Assembly: GCF_041206865.1 (NCBI RefSeq)
Contig: NZ_JBGEDP010000001.1
Location: forward strand, 372,001-436,000
Source: Mycobacterium sp. HUMS_12744610
GTDB taxonomy: Bacteria > Actinomycetota > Actinomycetes > Mycobacteriales > Mycobacteriaceae
DNA: 64,000 nucleotides
Direction of reading: 5' to 3'
Position numbers and translations under genes: made by a program. Below the pieces are notes generated by a model. The model ran no database searches. It had not been told where the DNA came from and saw nothing but the letters and a program-made list of their open reading frames with translations. Of the stretch, positions 55,163 to 63,031 are shown piece by piece; within the stretch, counting starts at the first letter, position 1; every line of letters begins with the position of its first letter.

Positions 55163-57090
55163 AGGTCGAACCCTCCAGTGCTCGGCTCGGGCTGCGCTGC
55201 GGGCTGCGCGGGGTTCGGGATGAGTCCACGCCTTTGCGCCTCGGCAAGGGCTGCCAGTAGCGCCGCGTCATCCAGTGGTGAACCGCTCGCGGCGGGCGCG
55301 GGCGGTTCTTGCGTACGTGTTGCGCTCGCGCTTGCGGGGTGTGCGCCTGCGCCCTCGGGGGCTCGCCCCGCCAACGCCGCCGCCACCGCCCACTGATCGG
55401 GTACGGGCTGCGCGTCCGCCAGCGCGTCCTCCAGGTCGCCGGGGCTGATGTACCCAGCTTGTCCCAAAACCAGCCCCGCGCCTTCGGTGTCCATGACGAA
55501 CCGCCCACGTGCGCTGATGGGGATGTTCGACGGGTTCAACTGTGGATTTCCCGGAATGCTGCCTAGTGTCATCTGCGTCATGATGTCATTAGTCATCCTG
55601 AAGGCGATTTTGAGTTGTGCATTATCGCGGATGTCGGTCGGAATGCTTTCAGCACTCGGGCGCTGCGTGGTGATAATGACGACAATTCCCGCGCTTCGTC
55701 CCATTCTTATCAAATTCTCGACACATTCCCTGATTTGATTTTGAATGGTCGCCTTCGCTTTATCGGTGGACGGTTTCAGCCATACCTGAGCCTCGTCCAG
55801 CACCGCGAAAACGGGCTTAACGCCCAGGTCAGCGCGCTGCTGAGGGGTCAAGTGCCAGAACGACGCCGCGCCTAGCCGTTTGTATATAGCATCCCCGCGT
55901 AATGTGCGCAATTTCTCCAATCGCTGCATTGTTTCCAGCGGGGCGTCAATATCGCCGCTGTTGTCGTAAACTCGACAAATGTGACGGAGAGGGTGCAAAT
56001 CCCTTTGTGCTTTTCCATCAAAAACGTACAGCTCGGTGTTGTTTTCCATTCCCCGGAAAACAGGTAAAAGGCTCGCCGTTTTACCCGATCCCGCCACGCC
56101 GCCGATAATTACGCCTGACGTGTCGCGCCACGTAATCCACACCTCGCGCCCGTTCGAGTCGATACCCAAAAGGCTGCGGAATTTTTCATTATCCCAGGCT
56201 CCCGTGGTGAGATTCGCCAGGGCGGAAAATGGATCGCGGTCGTTAAATCGGATGAGGATGTCGCCGGTGTCGGTCTCGTGCAAGGTCAGGGCATCGCTGT
56301 TGAAACCCCTGGCTTTCAAGGCTGACCTGAGCAACGGCAGCTTCGGCTTCCACTTCTCCACGCTGTCGCCGTCGCGGTGCGCGTACGTCAGCTCCAGCCC
56401 GCCCGCGCGGATGCACACGTCGGTCAACGTCGGGACGTTGCGGGTGGTCACGGTTCGCGGGTACACGCCATACGTGCCCGTCATCTGCTCGGTGGTTTTG
56501 TCATCCATGACTAGCCCGGCGGCGTCGAAAACCCTCGCCATCGCCCCGTCGTCGCGTAGACGGGTCAGCGCGGGGTACTTAGTCACCACGTCGGACAGGG
56601 CGGCGCGGTGCGCGACTAGAAACTCGGGCGGTAACGTGCTCCCGTGCTTGTTCTGCAAAGACACCAGCGCGGCGTCGTTCCTCTGAAAACTCCCACCCCC
56701 AGGGCGTAGGGCAACCAGTGCACCCAGCCCGTGACGGCGGACTTTCACGTCCACGTCGGCGGGCGGCTCACACCTGAAATCCCAAACGATGATCGGCTTA
56801 TTGTTCCCGCGCGTTGCGCCCGTCCAGATAGTGCGCGGCTCGGTCAGGATCGCCTTCTCGGCGGCGGCGGCTTCACGGTCAGCTTCGGCTTGTGCCCGTT
56901 CGGCGATCTTGCGCCGTTCCTCACGGGCGCGTAGTTCGTCCTTCGCCATCTGCTGACGGATTCGGTCAGCCTCGCGGGCTTCCTGTTGCGCTATGCGCTT
57001 CCGTTCCCTAATCTCCGCCTGTTGTATCTGCCAGCGCTCGCGGGCGGTCGGCTCATAGCCAGGGGTACCGCCAAACCCAAACAGTCCCAT
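55159..57090 (-). CDS. FtsK/SpoIIIE-type DNA translocase
   Basis: Protein of 643 residues. Residues 15-85 are a charged coiled coil (ERKRIAQQEAREADRIRQQM). The motor domain has Walker A GGVAGSGKTAS with K337, Walker B PVFAVLDEAQ near 440 and the ITTQRP sensor block near 485, as in FtsK/HerA and Tra proteins of AICEs. The C-terminus is a Pro/Ala linker and a short Asp-Leu end. AICE Tra proteins move double-stranded DNA between cells; ESX EccC ATPases are relatives but have three motor domains. No membrane helix is present, so the small membrane proteins just upstream may anchor it. Confidence 0.88.
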   Translation of the reverse strand: MGLFGFGGTPGYEPTARERWQIQQAEIRERKRIAQQEAREADRIRQQMAKDELRAREERRKIAERAQAEADREAAAAEKAILTEPRTIWTGATRGNNKPIIVWDFRCEPPADVDVKVRRHGLGALVALRPGGGSFQRNDAALVSLQNKHGSTLPPEFLVAHRAALSDVVTKYPALTRLRDDGAMARVFDAAGLVMDDKTTEQMTGTYGVYPRTVTTRNVPTLTDVCIRAGGLELTYAHRDGDSVEKWKPKLPLLRSALKARGFNSDALTLHETDTGDILIRFNDRDPFSALANLTTGAWDNEKFRSLLGIDSNGREVWITWRDTSGVIIGGVAGSGKTASLLPVFRGMENNTELYVFDGKAQRDLHPLRHICRVYDNSGDIDAPLETMQRLEKLRTLRGDAIYKRLGAASFWHLTPQQRADLGVKPVFAVLDEAQVWLKPSTDKAKATIQNQIRECVENLIRMGRSAGIVVIITTQRPSAESIPTDIRDNAQLKIAFRMTNDIMTQMTLGSIPGNPQLNPSNIPISARGRFVMDTEGAGLVLGQAGYISPGDLEDALADAQPVPDQWAVAAALAGRAPEGAGAHPASASATRTQEPPAPAASGSPLDDAALLAALAEAQRRGLIPNPAQPAAQPEPSTGGFDL

Positions 57091-57093
57091 GTG

Positions 57094-57423
57094 TCAACCC
57101 CAGGTCATGCCGTCATCGCCAGCGGCGGCGCGACGGGCGGCTTCGATAGCCTCGCGGCGGCGCTGTTCGGCGGCTGCTTTCGCGGCGGCTTCGGCGCGCT
57201 GCAACTCGGACATGCGCTCCTCCTCAGCCTGTAGCGCTTGCGTGTGCAAGTCGGACGGGCTCACATAGACAGGCGCGGTCGGCTTCGGCGCGGTCGCGCG
57301 TTTGTACAGCCAACGGATCGCCGCCGCGATTGCCAGCACAACCACCACGTCCAGGAACCCATGCCCAGCGGGTGCGCCCACGGCGGTCACGACAGCAAGC
57401 CCGGAAACGATCAGCCAGTACAT
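57094..57423 (-). CDS. Small membrane protein with coiled-coil tail
   Basis: Protein of 109 residues. Two hydrophobic helices (MYWLIVSGLAVVTAVGA and FLDVVVVLAIAAAIRWLY) are followed by a charged coiled coil (EERMSELQRAEAAAKAAAEQ). It ends 3 bases before the ftsK start. It may recruit the FtsK-like pump to the membrane through matching coiled coils; that is inference from adjacency and shape. Confidence 0.75.
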   Translation of the reverse strand: MYWLIVSGLAVVTAVGAPAGHGFLDVVVVLAIAAAIRWLYKRATAPKPTAPVYVSPSDLHTQALQAEEERMSELQRAEAAAKAAAEQRRREAIEAARRAAAGDDGMTWG

Positions 57424-57426
57424 CGG

Positions 57427-57540
57427 TCACTCCTTCACGGGTGACGCCATGCCCGCCGCGACAGCCGCCACGACAGCGGCGACGTACGGGACAGACGCGG
57501 GAACATGTGCCGCCAGGTAGAAAGCAAGTAGGGAAATCAT
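57427..57540 (-). CDS. 37-residue membrane peptide
   Basis: Short gene: MISLLAFYLAAHVPASVPYV, then an Ala/Val helix and the end ASPVKE. It has a very good ribosome site (AGGAGGAG) 6 bases before ATG 57540 and stops 3 bases before the next ATG, so it is a real member of the operon. One or two short membrane segments. No family known. Confidence 0.7.
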   Translation of the reverse strand: MISLLAFYLAAHVPASVPYVAAVVAAVAAGMASPVKE

Positions 57541-57555
57541 CGGGGCTCCTCCTAG

Positions 57556-58221
57556 TCAGAAAAGGTCAGCGAACGGGTCATCGCTCGGGGCGGGTTCAGG
57601 GCTCGGCGCGGCGGGGGCTTGCGGGCGTGTTGCGGTAGCCACGGCGGGGGCGGGTGTGTTTGCTGCACGGGTTCGGGCTCCCGCTACCGTCAACAGCGCG
57701 CTAAGGCGGCGGCGGGCGGTGTGGACGTTCCAGAGGGTCACGATCAGCCCCCGCCAGACCCGGAAATCCCCAATCTCGGCGGGGGTGTTCGCTACCACGT
57801 GCTCGAACTCGCGGCGTGCCTTCTCCAGGGCGTCCAGGGCGGCGTCCAGGTCGTCCGCAATCTCGGCGGGTGAGGCGTCCATGAGACGGCGGGGGATGGA
57901 GATAATTACGTCAGCCTCGCCCGCGTCGGTCAGGGTCACCAGCTCAGCCAGCAGCACGTCCAACGCCAGCAAGTCGGCATACGCCGCCGTCACGGTCGGG
58001 ATGTCACGGCGGGCGGCTTTGATGGTTCGCCCCAAGGTCGCCGCGTCATTGAAAAACCCCCGCCGCTCCTCGTGCGCCGTGCCCCACTTGCGCGCTATGT
58101 CCTCGTCGCGGCTATGCGCGTCCAGCATGTCCAGCAAACTTGGAAGGCTCGCCTTGAACGCCGCGAACCCGTCCAGGTAGCGGTCGCGCTTCTCCTCGAT
58201 TGCGCCGTCGTAGTCCAACAT
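57556..58221 (-). CDS. Hypothetical helical protein
   Basis: Protein of 221 residues from ATG 58221, with GGAGCCGGGA upstream. Nearly all helical: EEKRDRYLDGFAAFKASLPS, TIKAARRDIPTVTAAYADLL, IADDLDAALDALEKARREFE. The tail is Pro/Ala-rich and ends DDPFADLF. No family recognised. The end (FADLF) recalls clamp-binding or coat-binding peptides but is not proof. Placed between two membrane-protein genes of the FtsK operon. Confidence 0.65.
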   Translation of the reverse strand: MLDYDGAIEEKRDRYLDGFAAFKASLPSLLDMLDAHSRDEDIARKWGTAHEERRGFFNDAATLGRTIKAARRDIPTVTAAYADLLALDVLLAELVTLTDAGEADVIISIPRRLMDASPAEIADDLDAALDALEKARREFEHVVANTPAEIGDFRVWRGLIVTLWNVHTARRRLSALLTVAGARTRAANTPAPAVATATRPQAPAAPSPEPAPSDDPFADLF

Positions 58222-58231
58222 TCCCGGCTCC

Positions 58232-58555
58232 TCAGTCCAGGTAATCCCGCGACGGGCGCGCGTCGTACCCAGGCGGCGGCGGGGGCGGCGGGGCGGTGCG
58301 ACGGCGACGGCTCGCCCACCAAACAAAGCCAGCCAGCCCCCCGCCCACCAGCGGCAGCACCACATGCTCCAGGGTTTGATCGCGCGGCTTGTACTCGCTC
58401 GGCGGGTCGGCGGGGCGGTACTTACACACGGCGGAACCGCTCGGGCTCGTGCCGTCAGGGTTGCACCACGGCGCGGCGGCGGCGGTGCCCATTCCCCCAC
58501 CCATGCCCAGGGCGGCGGCAACGGCTACGGCGGCGGCTAGTCGTCGGGCGTTCAT
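58232..58555 (-). CDS. Small exported/membrane protein
   Basis: Protein of 107 residues. Signal peptide-like start (MNARRLAAAVAVAAALGMGG, cleavage near AAAA at 28), a short outer part with two Cys (WCNPDG and VCKYRP), a membrane helix (LEHVVLPLVGGGLAGFVWWA about 62-81) and a cytosolic Arg/Pro tail. ATG 58555 is preceded by GAAGGAG; an in-frame ATG at 58588 with its own AAGGAG would add 11 residues. First gene after the 58639-58660 hairpin. Confidence 0.7.
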   Translation of the reverse strand: MNARRLAAAVAVAAALGMGGGMGTAAAAPWCNPDGTSPSGSAVCKYRPADPPSEYKPRDQTLEHVVLPLVGGGLAGFVWWASRRRRTAPPPPPPPGYDARPSRDYLD

Positions 58556-58638
58556 TCGGTCGTCTCCTTCGGTCAGGGTTGTTGTCATGCTAAACTCCTT
58601 GTTGTTGATTGGTCATCATCTGTTGACTGTTTGGGATT

Positions 58639-58660
58639 CCCCCGCCCTGCCAGGCGGGGG
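58639..58660. terminator. Hairpin between early and FtsK operons
   Basis: CCCCCGCC, six-base loop, GGCGGGGG. On the plus strand it is followed by TTTCT, on the minus strand by AATCCC. It separates the excisionase-side small genes from the FtsK operon and could attenuate read-through in the minus direction. Confidence 0.55.
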
Positions 58661-58668
58661 TTTCTGCT

Positions 58669-58809
58669 TCACGGGGTCTCGGTCTTGAACACCTCCCTCA
58701 TCTCTGCGCGGGCTAACAGGTAGTCCTCGAAAGCGGCGACGCGCTCGGTGTCGGTCTTGTACTCGTTCCCGTACCGGGCTAGCCAGCGCTGCCAGTCCGT
58801 GCCGGTCAC
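58669..58809 (-). CDS. 46-residue protein, paralogue of 58933-59079
   Basis: Starts GTG 58809: VTGTDWQRWLARYGNEYKTD, then ERVAAFEDYLLARAEMREVF. It is clearly a copy of the 48-residue protein upstream (W-x-RWL-x-RYG, then an AFEDYL/AYESYL helix and R-x-EM-x-x-VF), so both are real genes. Overlaps the stop of the small frame upstream (GTGA). Role unknown; size and place suit a small regulator or inhibitor. Confidence 0.6.
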   Translation of the reverse strand: MTGTDWQRWLARYGNEYKTDTERVAAFEDYLLARAEMREVFKTETP

Positions 58810-58880
58810 GCCGCGCTCCCGTTGGTCTTGAGCCCGTGCCGTCCCAGGTACCGAAGAATCTCGTCATCGGTGACGAACAC
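58806..58880 (-). CDS. Very small frame with DEILRYLGRHG
   Basis: From GTG 58880: VFVTDDEILRYLGRHGLKTN and four more residues. The stop overlaps the next start (GTGA). A longer version has no clear start codon. The short helix with a hydrophobic face could be part of a truncated excisionase-like winged helix. Kept because the overlap implies translation. Confidence 0.3.
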   Translation of the reverse strand: MFVTDDEILRYLGRHGLKTNGSAA

Positions 58881-58932
58881 GCTGCCTTTCCCATCGGTTC
58901 CGCAGCCGCCGCGAAACGCCGTAAGTTCCAGC

Positions 58933-59079
58933 TCATTTCGCGTCCTCCGTACGTCCTCCGAACACGCGCTCCATCTCGTCGCGGGTGTGTAGGTAGGACT
59001 CGTAGGCGTCGATGCGCTCGGCGAGGGTCGGGTAGTCGTCCCCATACCGCTCCAGCCAGCGCGCCCAGGTGGCGGTCAT
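58933..59079 (-). CDS. 48-residue protein, paralogue of 58669-58809
   Basis: Starts ATG 59079: MTATWARWLERYGDDYPTLA, then ERIDAYESYLHTRDEMERVF. Its start overlaps the excisionase stop (ATGA). The two copies share about half of their residues, which points to tandem duplication. No known family. Too short for most gene callers but supported by the coupling and the paralogue. Confidence 0.6.
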   Translation of the reverse strand: MTATWARWLERYGDDYPTLAERIDAYESYLHTRDEMERVFGGRTEDAK

Positions 59080-59306
59080 GCCGTCGCCTTCTCACCGCGC
59101 GCCGTGCGCTGCGCCTGCTTTGCCAGCCACGCCTCGAACTCGGGCACCGGGTACCGCACACCACGTCCTACCTGCATGGACAGTGGTCCGGTGTTCTTCG
59201 AGCGCCAGTAGGAGAGGGTTTGCTTGCTCACCTGGAGCCGGTCGGCGACCTGCTGCATGGTCAGGTACTCGGGGTGTTCCTTGGGGGTGCTACGTGCACG
59301 CTGCAT
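59076..59306 (-). CDS. Excisionase-like HTH protein
   Basis: Protein of 76 residues of the MerR/AlpA excisionase type: EYLTMQQVADRLQVSKQTLS at about 13-32, then YWRSKNTGPLSMQVGRGVRY and PVPEFEAWLAKQ. Such proteins bind att arms and direct the integrase toward excision. It diverges from the XRE repressor, and the intergenic region carries repeated TGTAC sites. Confidence 0.82.
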   Translation of the reverse strand: MQRARSTPKEHPEYLTMQQVADRLQVSKQTLSYWRSKNTGPLSMQVGRGVRYPVPEFEAWLAKQAQRTARGEKATA

Positions 59307-59348
59307 GTTGTCTGTTCCTGTCTGTATCGTTTGGACTGCCTGTTTTGT

Positions 59349-59400
59349 ATAGTAGCACGGCTTGTACGGATTGTGGTTTCCTGTACAGATTGGATAGAGT
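59349..59400. promoter_or_regulatory. Divergent promoter/operator of repressor and excisionase
   Basis: Minus strand TACTAT (59349-59354) is a -10 box for the excisionase side, and GATAGAGT (59393-59400) for the repressor side, just before its ATG. Between them are TTGTACGGATTG (59362-59373) and CTGTACAGATTG (59381-59392), 19 bases apart and so on nearly the same helical face. This is the expected switch of a temperate element. Confidence 0.55.
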
Positions 59401-59406
59401 GATGAC

Positions 59407-59934
59407 ATGACAGACGCGGACGACCGGGCACTCGGGGCGGTGATTCGACGCCGCCGGGCGGCGCGGGGGCTCACTCAGCAGGCGATGGCGGAGAGACTTG
59501 GTATGTCCCCTGTCGTGTACGGACGGGTCGAGCTGGGCAACCGCCCGGTGCGTGCTGTTGAACTGCGCGACATCGCCCGCACGTTGGGCGTTCCGATGGA
59601 TGACCTTGTGCGAGAAGTCGATCCGATCACCGCCGAGGAGATGGTCGAGCGCGCGGTCGCCCTGCGAGACACCGCACATCGCGCCCTGCGGGAGTACGCC
59701 TCTGTCGTGGTCGATGCCGTCGCCGCCGTGGACGAGTCCGACCACGGAGCCCTGGTAGACGACGAGCCGCTCACCGACGCCGACGACCTGGCGGAGTACC
59801 TGGCGCGGATGCCGCAGTTCGCGGGACTCACCGCGCCCGCCGACCTAGTGCCCATTCTGCGCCGAGCGCTCACCGACCTCGCGTCGTCCGTCCCTCTGTA
59901 TGTGTCCACGGAATCGGAGGAGTGCGATGGCTGA
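59407..59934 (+). CDS. XRE-family repressor
   Basis: Protein of 175 residues. N-terminal HTH_3 domain: AVIRRRRAARGLTQQAMAER, GMSPVVYGRVELGNRPVRAV and a helix ending GVPMDDL (residues 10-68). The C-terminal part is acidic and helical, without a LexA-type peptidase motif, so induction would not be by self-cleavage. ATG at 59407 lies 6 bases from a -10-like box, so the mRNA is nearly leaderless. Overlaps the integrase start by 8 bases. Confidence 0.85.
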   Translation: MTDADDRALGAVIRRRRAARGLTQQAMAERLGMSPVVYGRVELGNRPVRAVELRDIARTLGVPMDDLVREVDPITAEEMVERAVALRDTAHRALREYASVVVDAVAAVDESDHGALVDDEPLTDADDLAEYLARMPQFAGLTAPADLVPILRRALTDLASSVPLYVSTESEECDG

Positions 59935-61120
59935 CCAACGCCGCCGGGCGGGTGCTCACATCGAGGACACGTGGAAGTACAAGGACGGAAAGCCCAAGCC
60001 GCGCAACGGGATCGGGAAACGCTGGCGCGTCGTTGTCATCGGGCTGGACGGGAGCCGTTCAGGCGAGCATTTCGACCGGAAGGTGGACGCGGAGACCTAC
60101 CGCGATGCCGTCAAGAACAGTCTCACCACGGGGACGTACGTCAATCCGAGGGCAGGACTCGTCACCGTCGCGGACGTGTGGGAGCAGTATCTCTCGCACC
60201 AGAAGCCCGGCGGAACTCGGGAGCGGCGCGTGTCGGGGTGGAACGCATGGGTGTCCCCTCGATGGGCAAACGTCCTCGTGCGCGACGTGCAACGGTCGGC
60301 GGTCAAGGCGTGGATCGTGGACATGGGCAATGCGGGGGCGACCGCGACCACCATCGAGAACGCGATGGAGGTGCTGCGCGGCATTCTGACCGTCGCCGTC
60401 GAGGACAAGCGCATTGCGGCGAATCCCGCTGCGGGACATAAACTTCCCGCGCGCACCGAGCCACCCAAGGTCTACCTCTCCCATGAACAGGTCTGGGTGC
60501 TAGCCGACGCCATCGACCCGCGCTACCGCACGCTGGTGCTGTTCCTGACGTACACCGGGCTGCGATTCGGAGAAGCCGCCGCGCTGGAGGTCCAAGACCT
60601 GAACCTGCTGCGGCGACAAATACACGTCCGGCAACAGGTCACCGAGGTATCCGGTGTCCTCACGTGGACACCGACCAAAGGCAAGCAGGCGCGGCACGTT
60701 CCTCTGCCGTCGTTCCTCGTCGAGCCGTTGAGCGTGGAATGCCAAGGGCGGCAGCGTGCCGACGCGGTGTTCACCGCCCCGCGCGGCGGCACCCTGCGCC
60801 TGAACACGTGGCGGAACCGGTACTGGAACCCGACCATCGAGGGACTACGAGAAGCGGGCGAGTTCCCCGACGCGACACCGCACGACCTGCGGCACACAGC
60901 GGCGTCCCTGGCGGTGCAGGCGGGAGCGAATGTAAAAGTCCTCCAGACCATGCTCGGGCACAAGAGCGCGACCCTGACCTTGGACACGTACGCCGCGCTG
61001 TTCCCGGAAGACCTCGCGGACATCGCCGCGCGCTTCGACGCCGCCGTCGCACGACTGGGGACATCCGCAAAAACGCCCCGTTCTATTCTCCAGACACGCA
61101 CCAGACACGCAGACCGCTAA
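59927..61120 (+). CDS. Tyrosine integrase
   Basis: Site-specific recombinase of 397 residues that joins the element to tRNA-Pro. N-terminal arm-binding domain (AP2-like, about 30-75), SAM-like core-binding domain (80-170) and catalytic domain with R213 (TGLRFGE), H319 and R322 (PHDLRH), the GHKSATLTLDTY block and nucleophile Y355. ATG 59927 has GGAGGAG upstream. The C-terminal codons contain one of the 18-bp terminal repeats. It ends about 60 bases from attR, followed by a terminator. Confidence 0.95.
   Translation: MADQRRRAGAHIEDTWKYKDGKPKPRNGIGKRWRVVVIGLDGSRSGEHFDRKVDAETYRDAVKNSLTTGTYVNPRAGLVTVADVWEQYLSHQKPGGTRERRVSGWNAWVSPRWANVLVRDVQRSAVKAWIVDMGNAGATATTIENAMEVLRGILTVAVEDKRIAANPAAGHKLPARTEPPKVYLSHEQVWVLADAIDPRYRTLVLFLTYTGLRFGEAAALEVQDLNLLRRQIHVRQQVTEVSGVLTWTPTKGKQARHVPLPSFLVEPLSVECQGRQRADAVFTAPRGGTLRLNTWRNRYWNPTIEGLREAGEFPDATPHDLRHTAASLAVQAGANVKVLQTMLGHKSATLTLDTYAALFPEDLADIAARFDAAVARLGTSAKTPRSILQTRTRHADR
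61093..61110. repeat. 18-bp terminal repeat, right copy
   Basis: Same bases and orientation as 44401-44418, here inside the last codons of the integrase gene. Candidate arm-type binding site. Confidence 0.55.
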
Positions 61121-61135
61121 CGTGCCCTCAACAAG

Positions 61136-61177
61136 AAACCCGCCCCGTCCTGTTCTCGCAGGTCAGAGCGGGTTTTT
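61136..61177 (+). terminator. Rho-independent terminator of the integrase gene
   Basis: AAACCCGC pairs with GCGGGTTT around a 24-base loop and is followed by five T. It lies between the integrase stop and the tRNA-Pro 3' end and prevents antisense reading through the tRNA. Confidence 0.75.
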
Positions 61178-61181
61178 CCTT

Positions 61182-61256
<75 letters not shown>

Positions 61257-61286
61257 TGTGAAGCCACGACAGCCTATCGCACCGGC

Positions 61287-62007
61287 CTATCGACTGACCA
61301 AATCGCCTGCCCCGCTCAGGTCCAGGAGCACGAGCGTTCGAACTCGCCCAGCGTCGCCGCGCCGGTAGCTGATGTAGCGGCCGATCGTCGCGCTGGTGCC
61401 GCCGGCGCCCGCGCCGACCACGATCCATTCCGGGACGGGGTGGCGTTCCTCGCCCAGCTGCTCGTAGATCGACTCGGCGATGTTGTTGTTGCCGCGCCAG
61501 TCGGTGGCGCGCTCGGCGTTGGTGAACTGGTCCAGGTAGTGCCCGCCGGACTCCCGGGCGACGCGCTCGGCCTCGGCGTAGACCTCGCTGGCGTTCCGCA
61601 CGAAATGGCAACGGCCGCCCTGCGCCTCGATCAGCGCCACCTTCGCGGAACTGGTGGCCGCCGGCATCACCGCGACGAACGGCAGTCCCAGCAGGGCCGC
61701 GAAGTACGCCTCCGACACCGCCGTCGAGCCCGACGACGCCTCGACCACCGTGGTGCCCTCGCCGATCCAGCCGTTGCACAGCGCGTAGAGGAACAGCGAG
61801 CGCGCCAGCCGGTGCTTGAGGCTGCCGGTGATGTGGGTGGTCTCGTCCCAGAGGTACAGCGCGACGTCAGCGTGCCGTCGACCAAGCCGACGGAACGCAG
61901 CAGGGCGTGTCGGCGCTGCGCCGGGCGTCGGCCTGGATCAGCCGGATGGCGTTGTCGGTCCAGCGCCGGGAGCGGGTTCGGACCGCGATCTGGGTCCGTT
62001 CGTTCAA
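61287..62007 (-). pseudogene. Cysteine-synthase-like PLP enzyme (Rv3684-like), broken at both ends
   Basis: The 5' part from about TTG 62007 reads [20 protein letters not shown] and then changes frame near 61890. The next frame gives [20 protein letters not shown], with the PLP lysine in SLKHRLAR, and [20 protein letters not shown], the phosphate loop and [15 protein letters not shown]. After that the protein ends at 61287, where relatives continue for about 150 residues more. A frameshift and loss of the C-terminal third make it inactive. The missing end faces the tRNA-Pro and the element, so loss may have come with an earlier integration event. Start overlaps the upstream stop (TTGA). Confidence 0.75.
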
Positions 62008-62963
62008 CGCATCGACGCTGCCGGCACGGAGCGCCCGAGATCGCTGTTCGCGTCCCGGTCGCCCATCGGTGCGGCGATCAAGGTCAGCAGGGTGGCTTCT
62101 GGCCGGCAGCAGAAGCGCACGGGCGCGAACGGGGAGGTCCCGAGGCCGGCCGAGACGTGCAACTGCATGGTGGCACCCCAACGGGACGGGCCCTTCGCAC
62201 GGGAGCGGTCCAGGCCGCAATTGGTCACCAGGGCGCCGTAGAAGGGCAGGCACAGCTGCCCGCCGTGCGTGTGGCCCGCCATCACCAACTGGTAGCCGTC
62301 GGCGGCGAAGCGGTCCAGCACCCGCGGCTCGGGGGAGTGCGTCAGACCGAGTCGCAGGTTGGCGGCGGGGCTGGGCGGGCCCGCGATCGTGTCGTAGCGG
62401 TCCCGGTCGATGTGCGGGTCGTCGACGCCCGCGGCGGCGATGTGCAGGCCGGCCACCTCGAACTCGCGCCGCGTATGGGTGAGGTCGAGCCAGCCGCGCT
62501 CGGTGAACGCCGCCCGCAGGTCCTGCCAGGGCAGCGGCTCGCCGCGGACCCGGTGCGACGGGTTGGTCAGGTAGTTCAAGGGGTTCTTCAGGAGCGGCCC
62601 GAAGTAGTCGTTGCTGCCGAAGACGAACACGCCCGGCCGCGACAGCAGATCCCCCAGCGCCTGGACGACCGCGGGCACCGCCTTGGGATGCGCCAGATTG
62701 TCGCCGGTGTTGACCACCAGGTCGGGCTCCCAGCCGGACAACTCGCGCAACCAGGCCTGTTTGCGGCGCTGGTTGGGCGTCATGTGGAGGTCGCTGATGT
62801 GCAGCACCCGCAGCGGCGTGGACCCCGGGCTCAGTACGGGCATGGTGATCTCGCGCAGGACGAAGGCGTTGCGCTCGACGACCGCGGCGTAGCCGATGCC
62901 GGCGACCGCGGCGCCGACCGCCGCGGCGCCGGTGCGTATCAGGACGGGCAGAACGTCAGCCAT
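62004..62963 (-). CDS. Metallophosphoesterase, membrane-anchored (Rv3683-like)
   Basis: Protein of 319 residues. N-terminal membrane helix (RTGAAAVGAAVAGIGYAAVV), then a calcineurin-like phosphoesterase: HISDLHM near residue 55, NTGDN near 86, GSNDY near 117 (Asn-Asp in place of GNHD), and the C-terminal MAGHTHGGQ near 228. It resembles YkuE/YaeI-type enzymes that act on phospholipid-linked substrates. Position beside ponA2 agrees with M. tuberculosis and suggests a cell-envelope role. Confidence 0.92.
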   Translation of the reverse strand: MADVLPVLIRTGAAAVGAAVAGIGYAAVVERNAFVLREITMPVLSPGSTPLRVLHISDLHMTPNQRRKQAWLRELSGWEPDLVVNTGDNLAHPKAVPAVVQALGDLLSRPGVFVFGSNDYFGPLLKNPLNYLTNPSHRVRGEPLPWQDLRAAFTERGWLDLTHTRREFEVAGLHIAAAGVDDPHIDRDRYDTIAGPPSPAANLRLGLTHSPEPRVLDRFAADGYQLVMAGHTHGGQLCLPFYGALVTNCGLDRSRAKGPSRWGATMQLHVSAGLGTSPFAPVRFCCRPEATLLTLIAAPMGDRDANSDLGRSVPAASMR

Positions 62964-63031
62964 GAAGGCAGCCTACTGCCGCTCCCGGGATGGCAGCGCG
63001 CATTCCCCGCCCCCGTTAGGCCCCGCGGCGC

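Noticed and set aside
58669..58809. Short minus-strand frame as chance
   Set aside because: Rejected as chance because of the clear paralogue at 58933-59079 and start/stop overlap; kept as a gene.
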